Of a stretch of 64,000 nt of DNA, positions 23,517-31,728 are shown one piece after another. The stretch is taken from contig JADJXK010000002.1 in assembly GCA_016710325.1 (NCBI GenBank), forward strand, positions 5,766,001 to 5,830,000, given 5' to 3'. Numbering within the stretch: position 1 is the first letter of the stretch; the number at the start of each line of letters is the position of its first letter. Source of the DNA: Candidatus Leptofilum proximum (GTDB lineage: Bacteria > Chloroflexota > Anaerolineae > Promineifilales > Promineifilaceae). The translations under genes were made by a program, and so were the position numbers. The notes beneath the pieces are model-generated. The model saw only the letters and a program-made list of their open reading frames with translations, was not told the DNA's origin and did not search any database.

Positions 23517-24818
23517 TTCACGCGCGGCGCGCACCCCAGTCTCATACGCCCCATGCACGGTGGCGTAAAAGTGGGGATGGGTGGCTTCGCCCGCAAAAAA
23601 TAGCTGTTGGTTGATGGGTTCAGCCAGGGTCTGGCGGTCGTCGGGCCGCTGGCCGACCTGGTCAAACGAGTAGCTGCCGTTGGCCAGCGGGTCGTTTTGC
23701 CAGTTGCTGCGTACGTAGGCTTGCGGCGTGGGAATCGGCCCAAATTTGTCGCCAAACAGCCGCTGCATGACGGCCAAAGCCCCTTCCAAAAACACGCCAT
23801 CGCCCCACCGGTTAATCTCGCGGGCGCGTCGCCCGGCATGGTAGGCGGTGATAATCGGCTGGCCGGTGTAAAACCCGGTGTTGAGCCAGGCGTTAAACAG
23901 GGACGGTTTACCTTCGCTGAGGTAGTTGAAGCGCTGTTTGTCCTGCGGCCAGTAAAATTTGTCGAAGCGCAGGGCCAGCTTTTCGTAGTTGCCAAAGCCG
24001 ATGCGCTGGATGGCCTGCTGTTTGGCGTCCGGCAGGGGCGGATCAAACTGAATCTGGCCTGATTTGAGCACGCCCAGCGGCAGGGTGAGGATGACCCGGC
24101 TGGCGCTGAATGTGCCGCGATTGGTCTGCACCTGTACCTGGCCTGGGGTGATCGTGATGTGGGTTACGGCCGTTCCCAGCCTTACGTCCAAGCCCGCCGC
24201 CAGATGATCAATCAGCACCTTAAAACCGCCGCCGTGCAGCAGCAAATCGCCGCCGGGCAGCTTCACGTAACGGCCGCTCAGCGGCCAGTCAATCAGGTCC
24301 CAGTCGGCGTTGTCGTTGTACTCGGCGCGAATGACGGACCAGTAGTGGAAGCCGCGCTGCTCGTCGGGCGTCATCGTGGCTGGTTGAGGGAGGCCGTGTT
24401 CGACCCAATCCTTCAGGCTGCGGGCGTCGTTGGTAGGGGGCTGGTAGAGAATAGATGCTTTGGCGTTGAGAACGGCCGCATCCGCCAACAGCTGCCCGCG
24501 GGTGTATTCGGCCATGTTGAGCGGGGTGCCGTCGTGGCTGTAGGCCTGTACGGCCGTACCCGACCGGTTCAAGAAGTCCGTGTACCCCATGCCCACGCCC
24601 AACTGCTCCGCCAGCGGCGTCAGCGGATTGCCGTCCGGGCCATGAATCCAGGCCGCGCCCAAATCGACGGTGCTGCCCAGGCTGCTATCCGTGTGCGTGC
24701 GCCCGCCCAACCGGTCGCGCGCCTCCAGCACGGTGACGTCGTAGCCTGCATCATGCAGCGTTCGTGTGGCCATGATCCCGGCCATGCCCGCGCCAATTAC
24801 GAGGATTTTTTCTTTCAC
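23499..24818 (-). CDS. Flavin-containing monoamine/polyamine oxidase
   Basis: 439 residues of the FAD amine oxidase family, which oxidise primary or secondary amines to aldehydes and H2O2. N-terminal ILVIGAGMAGIMATRTL with LEARDRLGGRTHT, substrate-side GAAWIHGPDGNPLT, LPLGVLKSGQIQFDPPLP and the C-terminal flavin motif LFFAGEATHPHFYATVHGAYETG are all visible. In this cluster putrescine or spermidine would be the likely substrate, yielding 4-aminobutanal for the adjacent aldehyde dehydrogenase. The start codon is a GTG lying in an AGTGAAAAG repeat; the stop is in another repeat. Confidence 0.89.
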   Translation of the reverse strand: MKEKILVIGAGMAGIMATRTLHDAGYDVTVLEARDRLGGRTHTDSSLGSTVDLGAAWIHGPDGNPLTPLAEQLGVGMGYTDFLNRSGTAVQAYSHDGTPLNMAEYTRGQLLADAAVLNAKASILYQPPTNDARSLKDWVEHGLPQPATMTPDEQRGFHYWSVIRAEYNDNADWDLIDWPLSGRYVKLPGGDLLLHGGGFKVLIDHLAAGLDVRLGTAVTHITITPGQVQVQTNRGTFSASRVILTLPLGVLKSGQIQFDPPLPDAKQQAIQRIGFGNYEKLALRFDKFYWPQDKQRFNYLSEGKPSLFNAWLNTGFYTGQPIITAYHAGRRAREINRWGDGVFLEGALAVMQRLFGDKFGPIPTPQAYVRSNWQNDPLANGSYSFDQVGQRPDDRQTLAEPINQQLFFAGEATHPHFYATVHGAYETGVRAAREVIGER

Positions 24819-24850
24819 TTTTTACTTTTCACTTCTCACTTTTTACTTTG
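24814..24850. repeat. Half-dyad repeat, CACTTTTTACTTTTCACTTC family
   Basis: Tandem 7-bp variants fill the gap between the amine oxidase start and the aldehyde dehydrogenase stop; the GTG start of the oxidase is itself part of the repeat. Confidence 0.6.
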
Positions 24851-26309
24851 TCTCCTTCCCGTACGGAAACCAGTAACTCTTAATCTTCCCTTCCACGTCC
24901 CAGTGCACGTGTTTGACTTCGTAAAATTCGTCGAGCCCTTCCTGGCCCAGCTCACGGCCGCCGCCGGTCATCTTCATGCCGCCAAACGGCCCGGCAAAGT
25001 TGTCGGTCAGCGGATCGTTGATCCAGATGGTGCCAGCTTTCACTTCCTCGAAGAAGCGCTTCACCAGCCGGGCGTCGTGGCTGAGCAAGGTGGCGCCGAG
25101 GCCCATGGTGGTGTCGTTGGCCAGGGCGATGGCTTCGTCGAAATCGCGGTATGGCATGAGCGGCAGGGTGGGGCCAAACGTTTCCTCGCGCATCAGCGCC
25201 ATGCGGTGGTCCACGTTGACAATGACGGCCGGTTCCAAAAAGAAGCCGCGTGGTAAGTGAGACGGCCGTTTCCCTCCCACCAGCACCTTTGCCCCCGCCT
25301 GCACCGCCTCGGCCAGCTGCCCTTCCACCTTCTCGCGAAAATGGGGCCGCAGCATCGGCCCGATGTCGGTGTCCGGATCCAGGCCGCTGCCCAGCCTGAG
25401 ACTGCCGACAAATTCAGCCAGCTCTTCAGAGAAACGGCCGATCATGCCCTCGTGCACATAAATCCGCTCCGAACTGGTGCATACCTGCCCGGCGTTGATC
25501 AGCCCGGCGTAGGCGGTGGCTTTAACGGCCAATTCCATGGCCACGTCTGGCCCAATCACCAGCGGATCTTTGCCACCCAGCTCCAGGTGCAGCTTTTTCA
25601 TCATCGGCGCGGCGATGCTGGCGATACGCTGCCCGGTGGCCACCGAGCCGGTGAAGGCGATCAGCGGTACGTCAGGATGGCGCACCAGGGCTTCACCCGT
25701 GGCCCCCGCGCCGGTGACCACGTTCACCACGCCGGGCGGGAAGTGGTCGAAGGCGATTTCCATCAGCTTTAGGGTGGAGAGGGGGGTGTATTCGGAGGGT
25801 TTGATAACGGCCGTATTGCCCGCAGCCAGCGCCGGGGCCAGTTTCCAGGCCAGCAGCAGCAAGGGGAAGTTCCAGGGAATGATGCAGCCTACCACGCCGT
25901 ACGGCTCTTTGATGACAAAGTTGAGCTGATCGGGGTCGCCTGGCGGAATAAAACGGCCGCGTTCGTGTCGCCCTAGTTCCGCGTAATAGTTAAACGTGTC
26001 GTAGGTCCAGAAGACCTCTTCCTCGTTTTCTTCCAGCGGCTTGCCTTCCTCGACAGTGAGCAGGTGGGCCAGTTCTTCGGCGTGGTCCTGCATCTTGCGG
26101 GCGGCTTCGTGCAGCAGCCCGGCGCGCTCAAAGGCGGGGGTGCGCTTCCAGCCAAAGAAGGCGGTTTTGGCGGCGGAGACGGCCGTGTTTACATCAACGG
26201 CCGTACCCACCGGCACCGTGTCTAAAATTTCTTCAGTTGCTGGATTGATGACCGCGATTTTGTCACTGGCACTTCCAGACGTAAACGCGCCATTGATGTA
26301 CATGCGCAT
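24843..26309 (-). CDS. NAD(P)-dependent aldehyde dehydrogenase
   Basis: 488 residues of the aldehyde dehydrogenase superfamily. The catalytic Glu lies in LHLELGGKDPLVIG and the nucleophile Cys in LINAGQVCTSSERIYV; GCIIPWNFPLLLLAWKLAPAL is the cofactor-side motif and FGPTLPLMPYRDFDEA the C-terminal block. By context it would oxidise 4-aminobutanal to GABA, or succinate semialdehyde to succinate; the sequence alone does not separate these. AAGGA precedes the ATG. It is downstream of potABCD and upstream of the amine oxidase. Confidence 0.92.
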   Translation of the reverse strand: MRMYINGAFTSGSASDKIAVINPATEEILDTVPVGTAVDVNTAVSAAKTAFFGWKRTPAFERAGLLHEAARKMQDHAEELAHLLTVEEGKPLEENEEEVFWTYDTFNYYAELGRHERGRFIPPGDPDQLNFVIKEPYGVVGCIIPWNFPLLLLAWKLAPALAAGNTAVIKPSEYTPLSTLKLMEIAFDHFPPGVVNVVTGAGATGEALVRHPDVPLIAFTGSVATGQRIASIAAPMMKKLHLELGGKDPLVIGPDVAMELAVKATAYAGLINAGQVCTSSERIYVHEGMIGRFSEELAEFVGSLRLGSGLDPDTDIGPMLRPHFREKVEGQLAEAVQAGAKVLVGGKRPSHLPRGFFLEPAVIVNVDHRMALMREETFGPTLPLMPYRDFDEAIALANDTTMGLGATLLSHDARLVKRFFEEVKAGTIWINDPLTDNFAGPFGGMKMTGGGRELGQEGLDEFYEVKHVHWDVEGKIKSYWFPYGKETK

Positions 26310-26344
26310 CGGTGCGATCCTTTTGGGTGTGGGAAAGTTGGGAG

Positions 26345-26415
26345 AAGTGAAACGTGAGGCGTGAAACGTGATTCACCTCTGATCACGTTTCACGTTTCAC
26401 GCCTCACGGACTGTT
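26345..26415. repeat. Dyad repeat, GTGAAACGTGA family
   Basis: GAAGTGAAACGTGAGGCGTG with AAACGTGAT faces GATCACGTTTCACGTTTCAC with GCCTCAC, between potD and the aldehyde dehydrogenase. Confidence 0.85.
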
Positions 26416-26443
26416 CCTAACGAGCCTTCACTTTTACTGAAAA

Positions 26444-27595
26444 CTACTGGGACGCTTTAACGGCCGTCCACAGCTCGTCATACAAAAATGCATCCTCACC
26501 CACTTCTGTCAGCCAGACCAGCTTTTCTTCCACTTCTGGCGGCGGGAAGATACTCTCATCCTCCAGAATTTCCGGCAGTATGAACTCTTTGGCTGCCTCA
26601 TTGGGGCTGGCGTAGTACGTGAAGTTAGTAATGGCGGCGCCGACTTCGGCATCCAGCAGGTAGTTCATGAAGTGAACGGCCGTATCGTACCGTTCGCTGC
26701 TGGCCGTGATACAGATGTTATCCAGCCACTTCACCGCGCCTTCCTCGGGAATGCTGTAATACCAGTCACCATCTTCGGTTTCGTCGTCGTAGGTGTTCCA
26801 GTAGGCATTGGCCACGTCACCGCTCCAGCCCTGGGTTAGTGTCACTTCACCGGGGATGAGCAGGGTGTTGTCGTAATCCTCGCTGTTGAACGTCTTCCAG
26901 TACGGCTTGGCGGTCAGGATCAGGTCGCGGGCTTCGTTGAGCTCGTCTGGATTGGTGGTGTTTGGATTGTAGCCCAGGTAGATGAGGGCCGCACCGGGCA
27001 GTTCGCGTGGGTCGTTCAGCACGTTGATGCCTTCGTCGGCGTACTGTTCCAGCAGGTCTGGCTCAAACAGGTAAGCCCAGCTGTCCGGCGGGTTTTCCTG
27101 GAAAAACTCATTGTCGGCGCGGTAGCCGATGCCGGTAGTGCCCCACTGGTAAGGCACGCAGTAATCGTTGTTAGGGTCAAACGGCGCACCGACAAACTGG
27201 GGGTCAATATTGGCGAAATTGGGGATATCGGCCGTGTCGATCTCGGCCAGCAGCCCCAGGTCAATCATGATGGCCACCATGTAGTCAGACGGGAAGATGA
27301 CGTCGTAGCCTTCGGCGCCTGCTTGCAGCTTGGCCAGCAAATCTTCGTTGGAGGCAAACGTGTCGTAGATAATGTCGACGCCGTAGGTCTCTTCGTACTC
27401 GGTAATCTTTTCTTCGTCGATGTATTCTGACCAGTTGTAGACGCTCAGCTCGTCGGCCAGCTGCACTTCACTGGTGGCTTCGGTGCTCGTGTCGCCTTCG
27501 GTGCTTTCTTCGGTGTCGGCCGCCGGGCCGCCGGGACCGCCACCACAGGCGGCCAAAAGCAAGATGAGCAGTAGGACTAAAAATAGTTTCTTCAT
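26444..27595 (-). CDS. potD: Spermidine/putrescine-binding lipoprotein PotD
   Basis: Extracytoplasmic substrate-binding component of the PotABCD polyamine importer. ATG 27595 has GAGGAG upstream and gives a signal peptide MKKLFLVLLLILLLAACGG with lipobox LAAC; an acidic/Thr-rich spacer follows. LSVYNWSEYIDEEKITEYEE and the GVDIIYDTFASNEDLLAKLQ block are typical PotD N-terminal sequences, and FPSDYMVAIMID, YCVPYQWGTTGIGY and WSGDVANAYW line the ligand cleft in this family. About 383 residues, slightly long because of the linker. It is the last gene of the pot operon. Confidence 0.93.
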   Translation of the reverse strand: MKKLFLVLLLILLLAACGGGPGGPAADTEESTEGDTSTEATSEVQLADELSVYNWSEYIDEEKITEYEETYGVDIIYDTFASNEDLLAKLQAGAEGYDVIFPSDYMVAIMIDLGLLAEIDTADIPNFANIDPQFVGAPFDPNNDYCVPYQWGTTGIGYRADNEFFQENPPDSWAYLFEPDLLEQYADEGINVLNDPRELPGAALIYLGYNPNTTNPDELNEARDLILTAKPYWKTFNSEDYDNTLLIPGEVTLTQGWSGDVANAYWNTYDDETEDGDWYYSIPEEGAVKWLDNICITASSERYDTAVHFMNYLLDAEVGAAITNFTYYASPNEAAKEFILPEILEDESIFPPPEVEEKLVWLTEVGEDAFLYDELWTAVKASQ

Positions 27596-27613
27596 TCTCT
27601 TTCTCCTCGTAAA

Positions 27614-27643
27614 TGTGGGTCGGATTGCCAATCCGACCTACGT
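27614..27643. repeat. Short palindromic repeat GGTCGGATTG
   Basis: GTGGGTCGGATTGCCAATCC continuing to GACCTAC is a near-perfect hairpin in the potC-potD gap. It could terminate or stabilise the permease mRNA. Confidence 0.7.
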
Positions 27644-27658
27644 CTCCGCTAAAAACTA

Positions 27659-27682
27659 GGGGGAAACGGCCGTTTCCCCCCC
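27659..27682. terminator. GC-rich palindrome built on ACGGCCGT
   Basis: A perfect 22-bp palindrome GGGGGAAACGG/CCGTTTCCCCC lies just after the potC stop. It could act as a terminator-like or mRNA-stabilising hairpin, but no U-tract follows. Confidence 0.4.
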
Positions 27683-27689
27683 ACGTACA

Positions 27690-28523
27690 CTAACGCCGCT
27701 GCAGCACCAGTGAGATGATAACCAGCAGCGTAGAACCCAAAAACATCAAGGTTGAAACGGCGTTAACCTCTGGCGTCAGGCCAAAGCGAATCATCGAATA
27801 AACCCGCACGGGCAGGGTGGTGGAGCCTGGCCCAGCCACAAAAAAGGTGATCACAAAGTCGTCCAGCGAAAGGGTAAAGGCCAGCAGCGCCCCCGAAATA
27901 ACGCCGGGCATGAGCAACGGCAAGGTTACCCGGTGGAACGTTTGCCACTCGTTGGCCCCCAGGTCGGCGGCGGCTTCTTCCAGCGTACTGCTCATGTCGG
28001 CCAGGCGGGCGCGCACCACAATGGCCACAAACGAAATGTTGAAGGCCACGTGGGCGATGAGGATGGTGTACCTGCTCAGCGCCACCCCCAGCACCACAAA
28101 AAAGAGCAGGGTAGAGAGGGCCATCACAATGTCGGGGATGATGACGGGCAGGTAGAGGATGGCGTCGTAGGTGACCTTGCCCCAGAAGTTGTGGCGCTCC
28201 AGGGCAAGGGCGGTGAGCGTGCCCAAAAAGGTGCTGATGAGGGTAGACCAGAGAGCCACCCACAGACTCAGCTTCAGAGCATCCAGCACCGATTGATTTT
28301 GGAATAGTTCGCCATACCAGCGCAGGCTGAAGCCGGTCCACAGGCCAATCTGGCTGCCGTCGTTGAAAGAGTAGATGATCAGAATCAGGATAGGAATGTA
28401 GAGAAACAAGAAGATGCCAACAGCCAGCCAAAGCAGGGCGCGTTTGTTAAAGGCAGCTTGCAGGCGGTTGCGGGTGGAGGGCCGGACCGCTGTGGGTCGA
28501 GCCGGAAAGGTTGTGGCGCTCAT
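27690..28523 (-). CDS. potC: Spermidine/putrescine ABC transporter permease PotC
   Basis: Inner-membrane permease, 277 residues from ATG 28523 (GGGAG ribosome site; one base after the potB stop). Hydrophobic helices begin at about residues 25, 70, 105, 140, 190 and 245. The ATPase-coupling EAA loop appears as EEAAADLGANEWQTFHRVTL. SFNDGSQIGLWTGFSLRWY after TM1 is characteristic of PotC. A longer start at 28544 would overlap potB and lacks a ribosome site. Confidence 0.93.
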   Translation of the reverse strand: MSATTFPARPTAVRPSTRNRLQAAFNKRALLWLAVGIFLFLYIPILILIIYSFNDGSQIGLWTGFSLRWYGELFQNQSVLDALKLSLWVALWSTLISTFLGTLTALALERHNFWGKVTYDAILYLPVIIPDIVMALSTLLFFVVLGVALSRYTILIAHVAFNISFVAIVVRARLADMSSTLEEAAADLGANEWQTFHRVTLPLLMPGVISGALLAFTLSLDDFVITFFVAGPGSTTLPVRVYSMIRFGLTPEVNAVSTLMFLGSTLLVIISLVLQRR

Positions 28524-28524
28524 C

Positions 28525-29844
28525 TTATTGCTCCCGTCCGCCAACGCGGAAATAGATCAGGATAGACAGCAGCATCATGGCCATCATGATAAAACCAATA
28601 GCCGAGCCAAAAGGCCAGTCGCGGGCGGTCATGAACTGCTGCTGCAGCAGGTTGCCCAGCAGCGACACCTTGCCCCCGCCCAGCAGGTCTGGGGTGACGT
28701 AGGCCCCAAGCGAGGGAATAAACACAATGATGGCCGCGGCGACGATGCCCGGTGTGGTGAGCGGCAGCAGCACGCGCCTGGTGCGGTTCCAGTTGTTGGC
28801 GCCCAGATCAGAGGCGGCTTCCAGCAGGGACCAATCGAGCTTTTCCAGGTTGCTGTAGAGCGGCAAAACGACAAAGGGGAAGAAGCCGTAGAACAGTCCC
28901 AAGAAAACGGCCGATTGGTTAAACAACAGCGGCAGCGTATGCTCCGTAACGCCAGCCAGCCAGGCAAAAAATTGGCTGCTGCCAGAAAGATTTACAGCCA
29001 GATCGTGCAGGGTGATGGTCCAGAAGTTGTTGATCAGCCCAGAGTCGCGCAGGATGAGCATCCAGGCGTAGGTGCGCACCAGGAAGTTGGTCCAGAAGGG
29101 AATCATCACCAGGAAAATCAGCATATTGCGGTAGCGCTGCGGCTGGCGGGCAATCCAGTAGGCAAATGGATAACCAAACAGCAGGCAAATGGCCGTGTTG
29201 AGAAAAGCCAGCCAGACGGAACGGCCGAGTATGCGTAAATAAAGGTATTGGCCGTTAATGGTGGAGAAGAAACGGCCGTAATCATCAAAGTAGCTGCCCA
29301 GGCTGCGCAGGTTGAATTCCGGGTAAACCACCGTGCCGCTCAGCGACCGCTCGCCCAGGCTCACCGCCAGCACGATGAGATTGGGCAGCACAAAAAAGAT
29401 GGCCAGCCAGAAGGCGGCGGGGTAGTTGATGACCCAGCCGGTGTTTTGCGTGATGAGCAGCACCAGCATGCCGCTGGCCGCCAGGAAGAGGCAGGCAGCG
29501 TAAAAATCGCCCACGGTGAAGTAGTAGGTAACGGCCGTCACCACCCCAATCACACCACGCGCCAGGCCAAGCGTGGCGCCAAGCGGTCTTTCTTTAAACA
29601 GCAGCCAGGCAATGACAAAGTCCAGCGCCGCCAGGCCGCCGTAAAACAGGTAGGCGACGATGGGGGGTAAATTGGCCAGGGCAAGTTCCAGGTCCAGCGG
29701 CGTCCAGTCGAAGGAGCCAAAGGTTATCCAGCGGAACAGGAGAATGAGCCAAACGGCCGTACCCAGCCAGCCCAAATACGCCGCCAACCGCTTCATTAGG
29801 TTGGGGCCAGCTTCCATGGGTGCCATTGTTGAAATTGTGCCCAT
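28525..29844 (-). CDS. potB: Spermidine/putrescine ABC transporter permease PotB with 4-TM N-terminal extension
   Basis: 439 residues against a usual ~280-300. The C-terminal ~300 residues are a normal PotB: AFWLAIFFVLPNLIVLAVS as TM1, the periplasmic FNLRSLGSYFDDYGRFF region and the EAA loop LEAASDLGANNWNRTRRVLL. Ahead of this, residues 1-135 add about four hydrophobic helices (roughly 19-38, 58-82, 95-110 and 113-132) that ordinary PotB lacks. The start ATG has GGAG upstream and lies 3 bp after potA, so the extension is translated in the operon. Its role is unknown. Confidence 0.9.
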   Translation of the reverse strand: MGTISTMAPMEAGPNLMKRLAAYLGWLGTAVWLILLFRWITFGSFDWTPLDLELALANLPPIVAYLFYGGLAALDFVIAWLLFKERPLGATLGLARGVIGVVTAVTYYFTVGDFYAACLFLAASGMLVLLITQNTGWVINYPAAFWLAIFFVLPNLIVLAVSLGERSLSGTVVYPEFNLRSLGSYFDDYGRFFSTINGQYLYLRILGRSVWLAFLNTAICLLFGYPFAYWIARQPQRYRNMLIFLVMIPFWTNFLVRTYAWMLILRDSGLINNFWTITLHDLAVNLSGSSQFFAWLAGVTEHTLPLLFNQSAVFLGLFYGFFPFVVLPLYSNLEKLDWSLLEAASDLGANNWNRTRRVLLPLTTPGIVAAAIIVFIPSLGAYVTPDLLGGGKVSLLGNLLQQQFMTARDWPFGSAIGFIMMAMMLLSILIYFRVGGREQ

Positions 29845-29847
29845 GTG

Positions 29848-31029
29848 TTACTCCGTTAAAATGCGGGCGTTTTCGGCCGGCCAGTGCAGCAGCACCTCAT
29901 CACCTACATCAAAGGTCGTATCGTACCGGTCGCCAAAATTTTGTGTGCGCACAAACAGCTGCTGGTCGCCCAAAATGCTGACCCGGTAGCGAGTATCCGT
30001 GCCGATGTAAATCGATTCGGCAATCTGCCCATTGATGAACATGCTTTCCCGTTCCAGCTTCAGCACCTGGCGAATGTCAAAAGCCTCGGATGGCACCTGC
30101 CCCCCAAACGCCTCGGCGATTTGCTCCGCGTCCAGCTCAATATCACGCACGGTCACCTTGCCCGGCGGGTAGATGTTGATCTTTTCCGGCCGGATGGCCA
30201 GGTATGCTTTCTGACCTATGGACAATTCCTGGTCGCTGCGGCCGATCAGGTGCGAGCTGCCCACGGCTAGCTTGACCACGCCGTTTACTTCTTCCACCTT
30301 GCCTTCCAAGAAGTTTGTCTCGCCAATGAAGTCGGCCACAAAGCGGTTCTGCGGATGTTCGTAAATTTCGCGGGGGGAACCGATTTGCTGCACGTAGCCG
30401 CTGCTCATCACGGCAATGCGGTTAGACATGGTCATCGCCTCTTCCTGGTCGTGTGTGACGTAGATGAAGGTAATGCCCACGTCGCTCTGAATTTGTTTGA
30501 GCTCCAGCTGCATGGCTTTGCGCAGCTTCAGGTCCAGCGCGCCAAGTGGTTCGTCCAGCAGCAGCACTTTGGGCCGGTTCACCAGGGCACGAGCCAGGGC
30601 CACACGCTGCTGCTGCCCGCCAGAGAGCTGGCTGGGCTTGCGCTGGCTCATCGGGCTCATTTGCACCAGCTCCAGCGCCTCTTTAACGCGCTTCTCGATT
30701 TCTGGCTTGGGCACCTTGGCCATTTCCAGGCCAAAGGCGACGTTTTGGGCCACCGTCATGTGGGGAAAGAGGGCATAATTTTGAAAGACGGTGTTAACCG
30801 GGCGGCGGTGAGCCGGGATACCAGCCACTGGCTGTCCCATGATGTACAGCTCACCGCTGGTGGGCTGCTCAAACCCGGCAATCATGCGCAGCGTGGTGGT
30901 TTTGCCGCAGCCGCTGGGACCAAGCATGGAAAAGAATTCGCCATCGGCAATTTCTAAATCCATTTCGTGAACGGCCGTAAAATCCCCAAACTGCTTGGTA
31001 ACGTGCTCAAGTTTTACGCTAATTGACAA
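29848..31029 (-). CDS. potA: Spermidine/putrescine ABC transporter ATP-binding protein PotA
   Basis: 393-residue ABC ATPase that powers polyamine import. Walker A GPSGCGKTTTLRMIAG, Q-loop VFQNYALFPHMTV, signature LSGGQQQRVALARAL, Walker B LLLDEPLGALD and H-loop YVTHDQEEAMTMSNRI are all intact. A C-terminal TOBE-like domain follows (YLAIRPEKINIYPPG, then TRYRVSILGDQQLFVR near the end). The start is TTG with GGAG upstream. First gene of potABCD and the one nearest the Lrp-type regulator. Confidence 0.93.
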   Translation of the reverse strand: MSISVKLEHVTKQFGDFTAVHEMDLEIADGEFFSMLGPSGCGKTTTLRMIAGFEQPTSGELYIMGQPVAGIPAHRRPVNTVFQNYALFPHMTVAQNVAFGLEMAKVPKPEIEKRVKEALELVQMSPMSQRKPSQLSGGQQQRVALARALVNRPKVLLLDEPLGALDLKLRKAMQLELKQIQSDVGITFIYVTHDQEEAMTMSNRIAVMSSGYVQQIGSPREIYEHPQNRFVADFIGETNFLEGKVEEVNGVVKLAVGSSHLIGRSDQELSIGQKAYLAIRPEKINIYPPGKVTVRDIELDAEQIAEAFGGQVPSEAFDIRQVLKLERESMFINGQIAESIYIGTDTRYRVSILGDQQLFVRTQNFGDRYDTTFDVGDEVLLHWPAENARILTE

Positions 31030-31067
31030 CGTGTTTTTCTCCAGATGTAAAAGTTTTTTGGCTGGGA

Positions 31068-31535
31068 TCAGGATGCTGCTGCTTCATCAACAAAGTCCAA
31101 AATACTTGGCTCGGCCAGTTTGTACGTGTGTAAGACCAGCGATGAGACGGTTCTCTGGACACCCGTTACCTTTTGCAGCCGATCCCGAATAAACGAAGCG
31201 AGATGTTCCCGGTTACGACAGCGGACTTCCACTATCAGATCAAACTCACCGGACACCATCAATAAATAACTGACTTCTGGGAATTGCGCAATGGCTTGAG
31301 CGGCCTCTGCCAGATGGGGTGGGGAAACCGAAACTTGGATCATGGCGGGGGCATCAAAGCCCACCAGGTGGGGGTCAACCAGGCCAATGATACGAATCAC
31401 GCCGTCATCCACCAGGCGCGTGACGCGCTTGCGAATGGTCCCCTCGCTGACACCAACCACTTTGCCAATTTCTGTAAATGATCGTCGGCCATCCTGCTGC
31501 AAAACAGACAGGATTTCGTAATCTAATCGATCCAT
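31068..31535 (-). CDS. Lrp/AsnC-family transcriptional regulator
   Basis: 155 residues. N-terminal winged helix-turn-helix MDRLDYEILSVLQQDGRRSF with GVSEGTIRKRVTRLVDDGVI as recognition region; C-terminal RAM/ligand domain (VSYLLMVSGEFDLIVEVRCR). Such regulators sense amino acids or related small molecules. ATG at 31535 has a GAGG ribosome site; the longer frame to 31589 runs into the promoter. It lies just upstream of potABCD in the same direction and is the likely regulator of the polyamine cluster; the effector is not known. Confidence 0.9.
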   Translation of the reverse strand: MDRLDYEILSVLQQDGRRSFTEIGKVVGVSEGTIRKRVTRLVDDGVIRIIGLVDPHLVGFDAPAMIQVSVSPPHLAEAAQAIAQFPEVSYLLMVSGEFDLIVEVRCRNREHLASFIRDRLQKVTGVQRTVSSLVLHTYKLAEPSILDFVDEAAAS

Positions 31536-31561
31536 TTTACGATCCTCGTTGTCGCTGCGCG

Positions 31562-31589
31562 ATTTTATTACGATATTCGTGATTGTCAA
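31562..31589 (-). promoter_or_regulatory. Sigma70-type promoter for the Lrp/AsnC gene
   Basis: On the minus strand TTGACA (31589-31584), a 16-bp spacer and TAAAAT (31567-31562) lie 26 bp before the start codon. The -35 is perfect and the -10 differs by one base. It may also serve potABCD by read-through. Confidence 0.7.
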
Positions 31590-31631
31590 TTGATTTCTGA
31601 TTGAATTTTGGCTCTTTGGGATTTGGTGGGC

Positions 31632-31705
31632 GCAGGATGAAACGTAAAACGTGAAACGCGATGCCTCTCTGATTACGTTTCACGTTTCACGTTTCACGCT
31701 TCACC
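31632..31705. repeat. Dyad repeat, GTGAAACGTGA family
   Basis: AGGATGAAACGTAAAACGTG with AAACGCGAT faces TTACGTTTCACGTTTCACG with TTTCACGC, in the divergent space between the Lrp-type gene and the XRE gene; its right end overlaps the likely -35 region of the latter. Confidence 0.8.
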
Positions 31706-31715
31706 TTTCTCTTGT

Positions 31716-31721
31716 TATAAT
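31716..31721 (+). promoter_or_regulatory. Perfect -10 box (TATAAT) 7 nt before an ATG
   Basis: TATAAT ends 7 nt before the ATG at 31729, which would place the transcription start at or next to the start codon, giving a leaderless mRNA. A weak -35 (TTCACG, 31693-31698) is 17 bp upstream, inside the repeat. Confidence 0.55.
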
Positions 31722-31728
31722 TCTGCTT

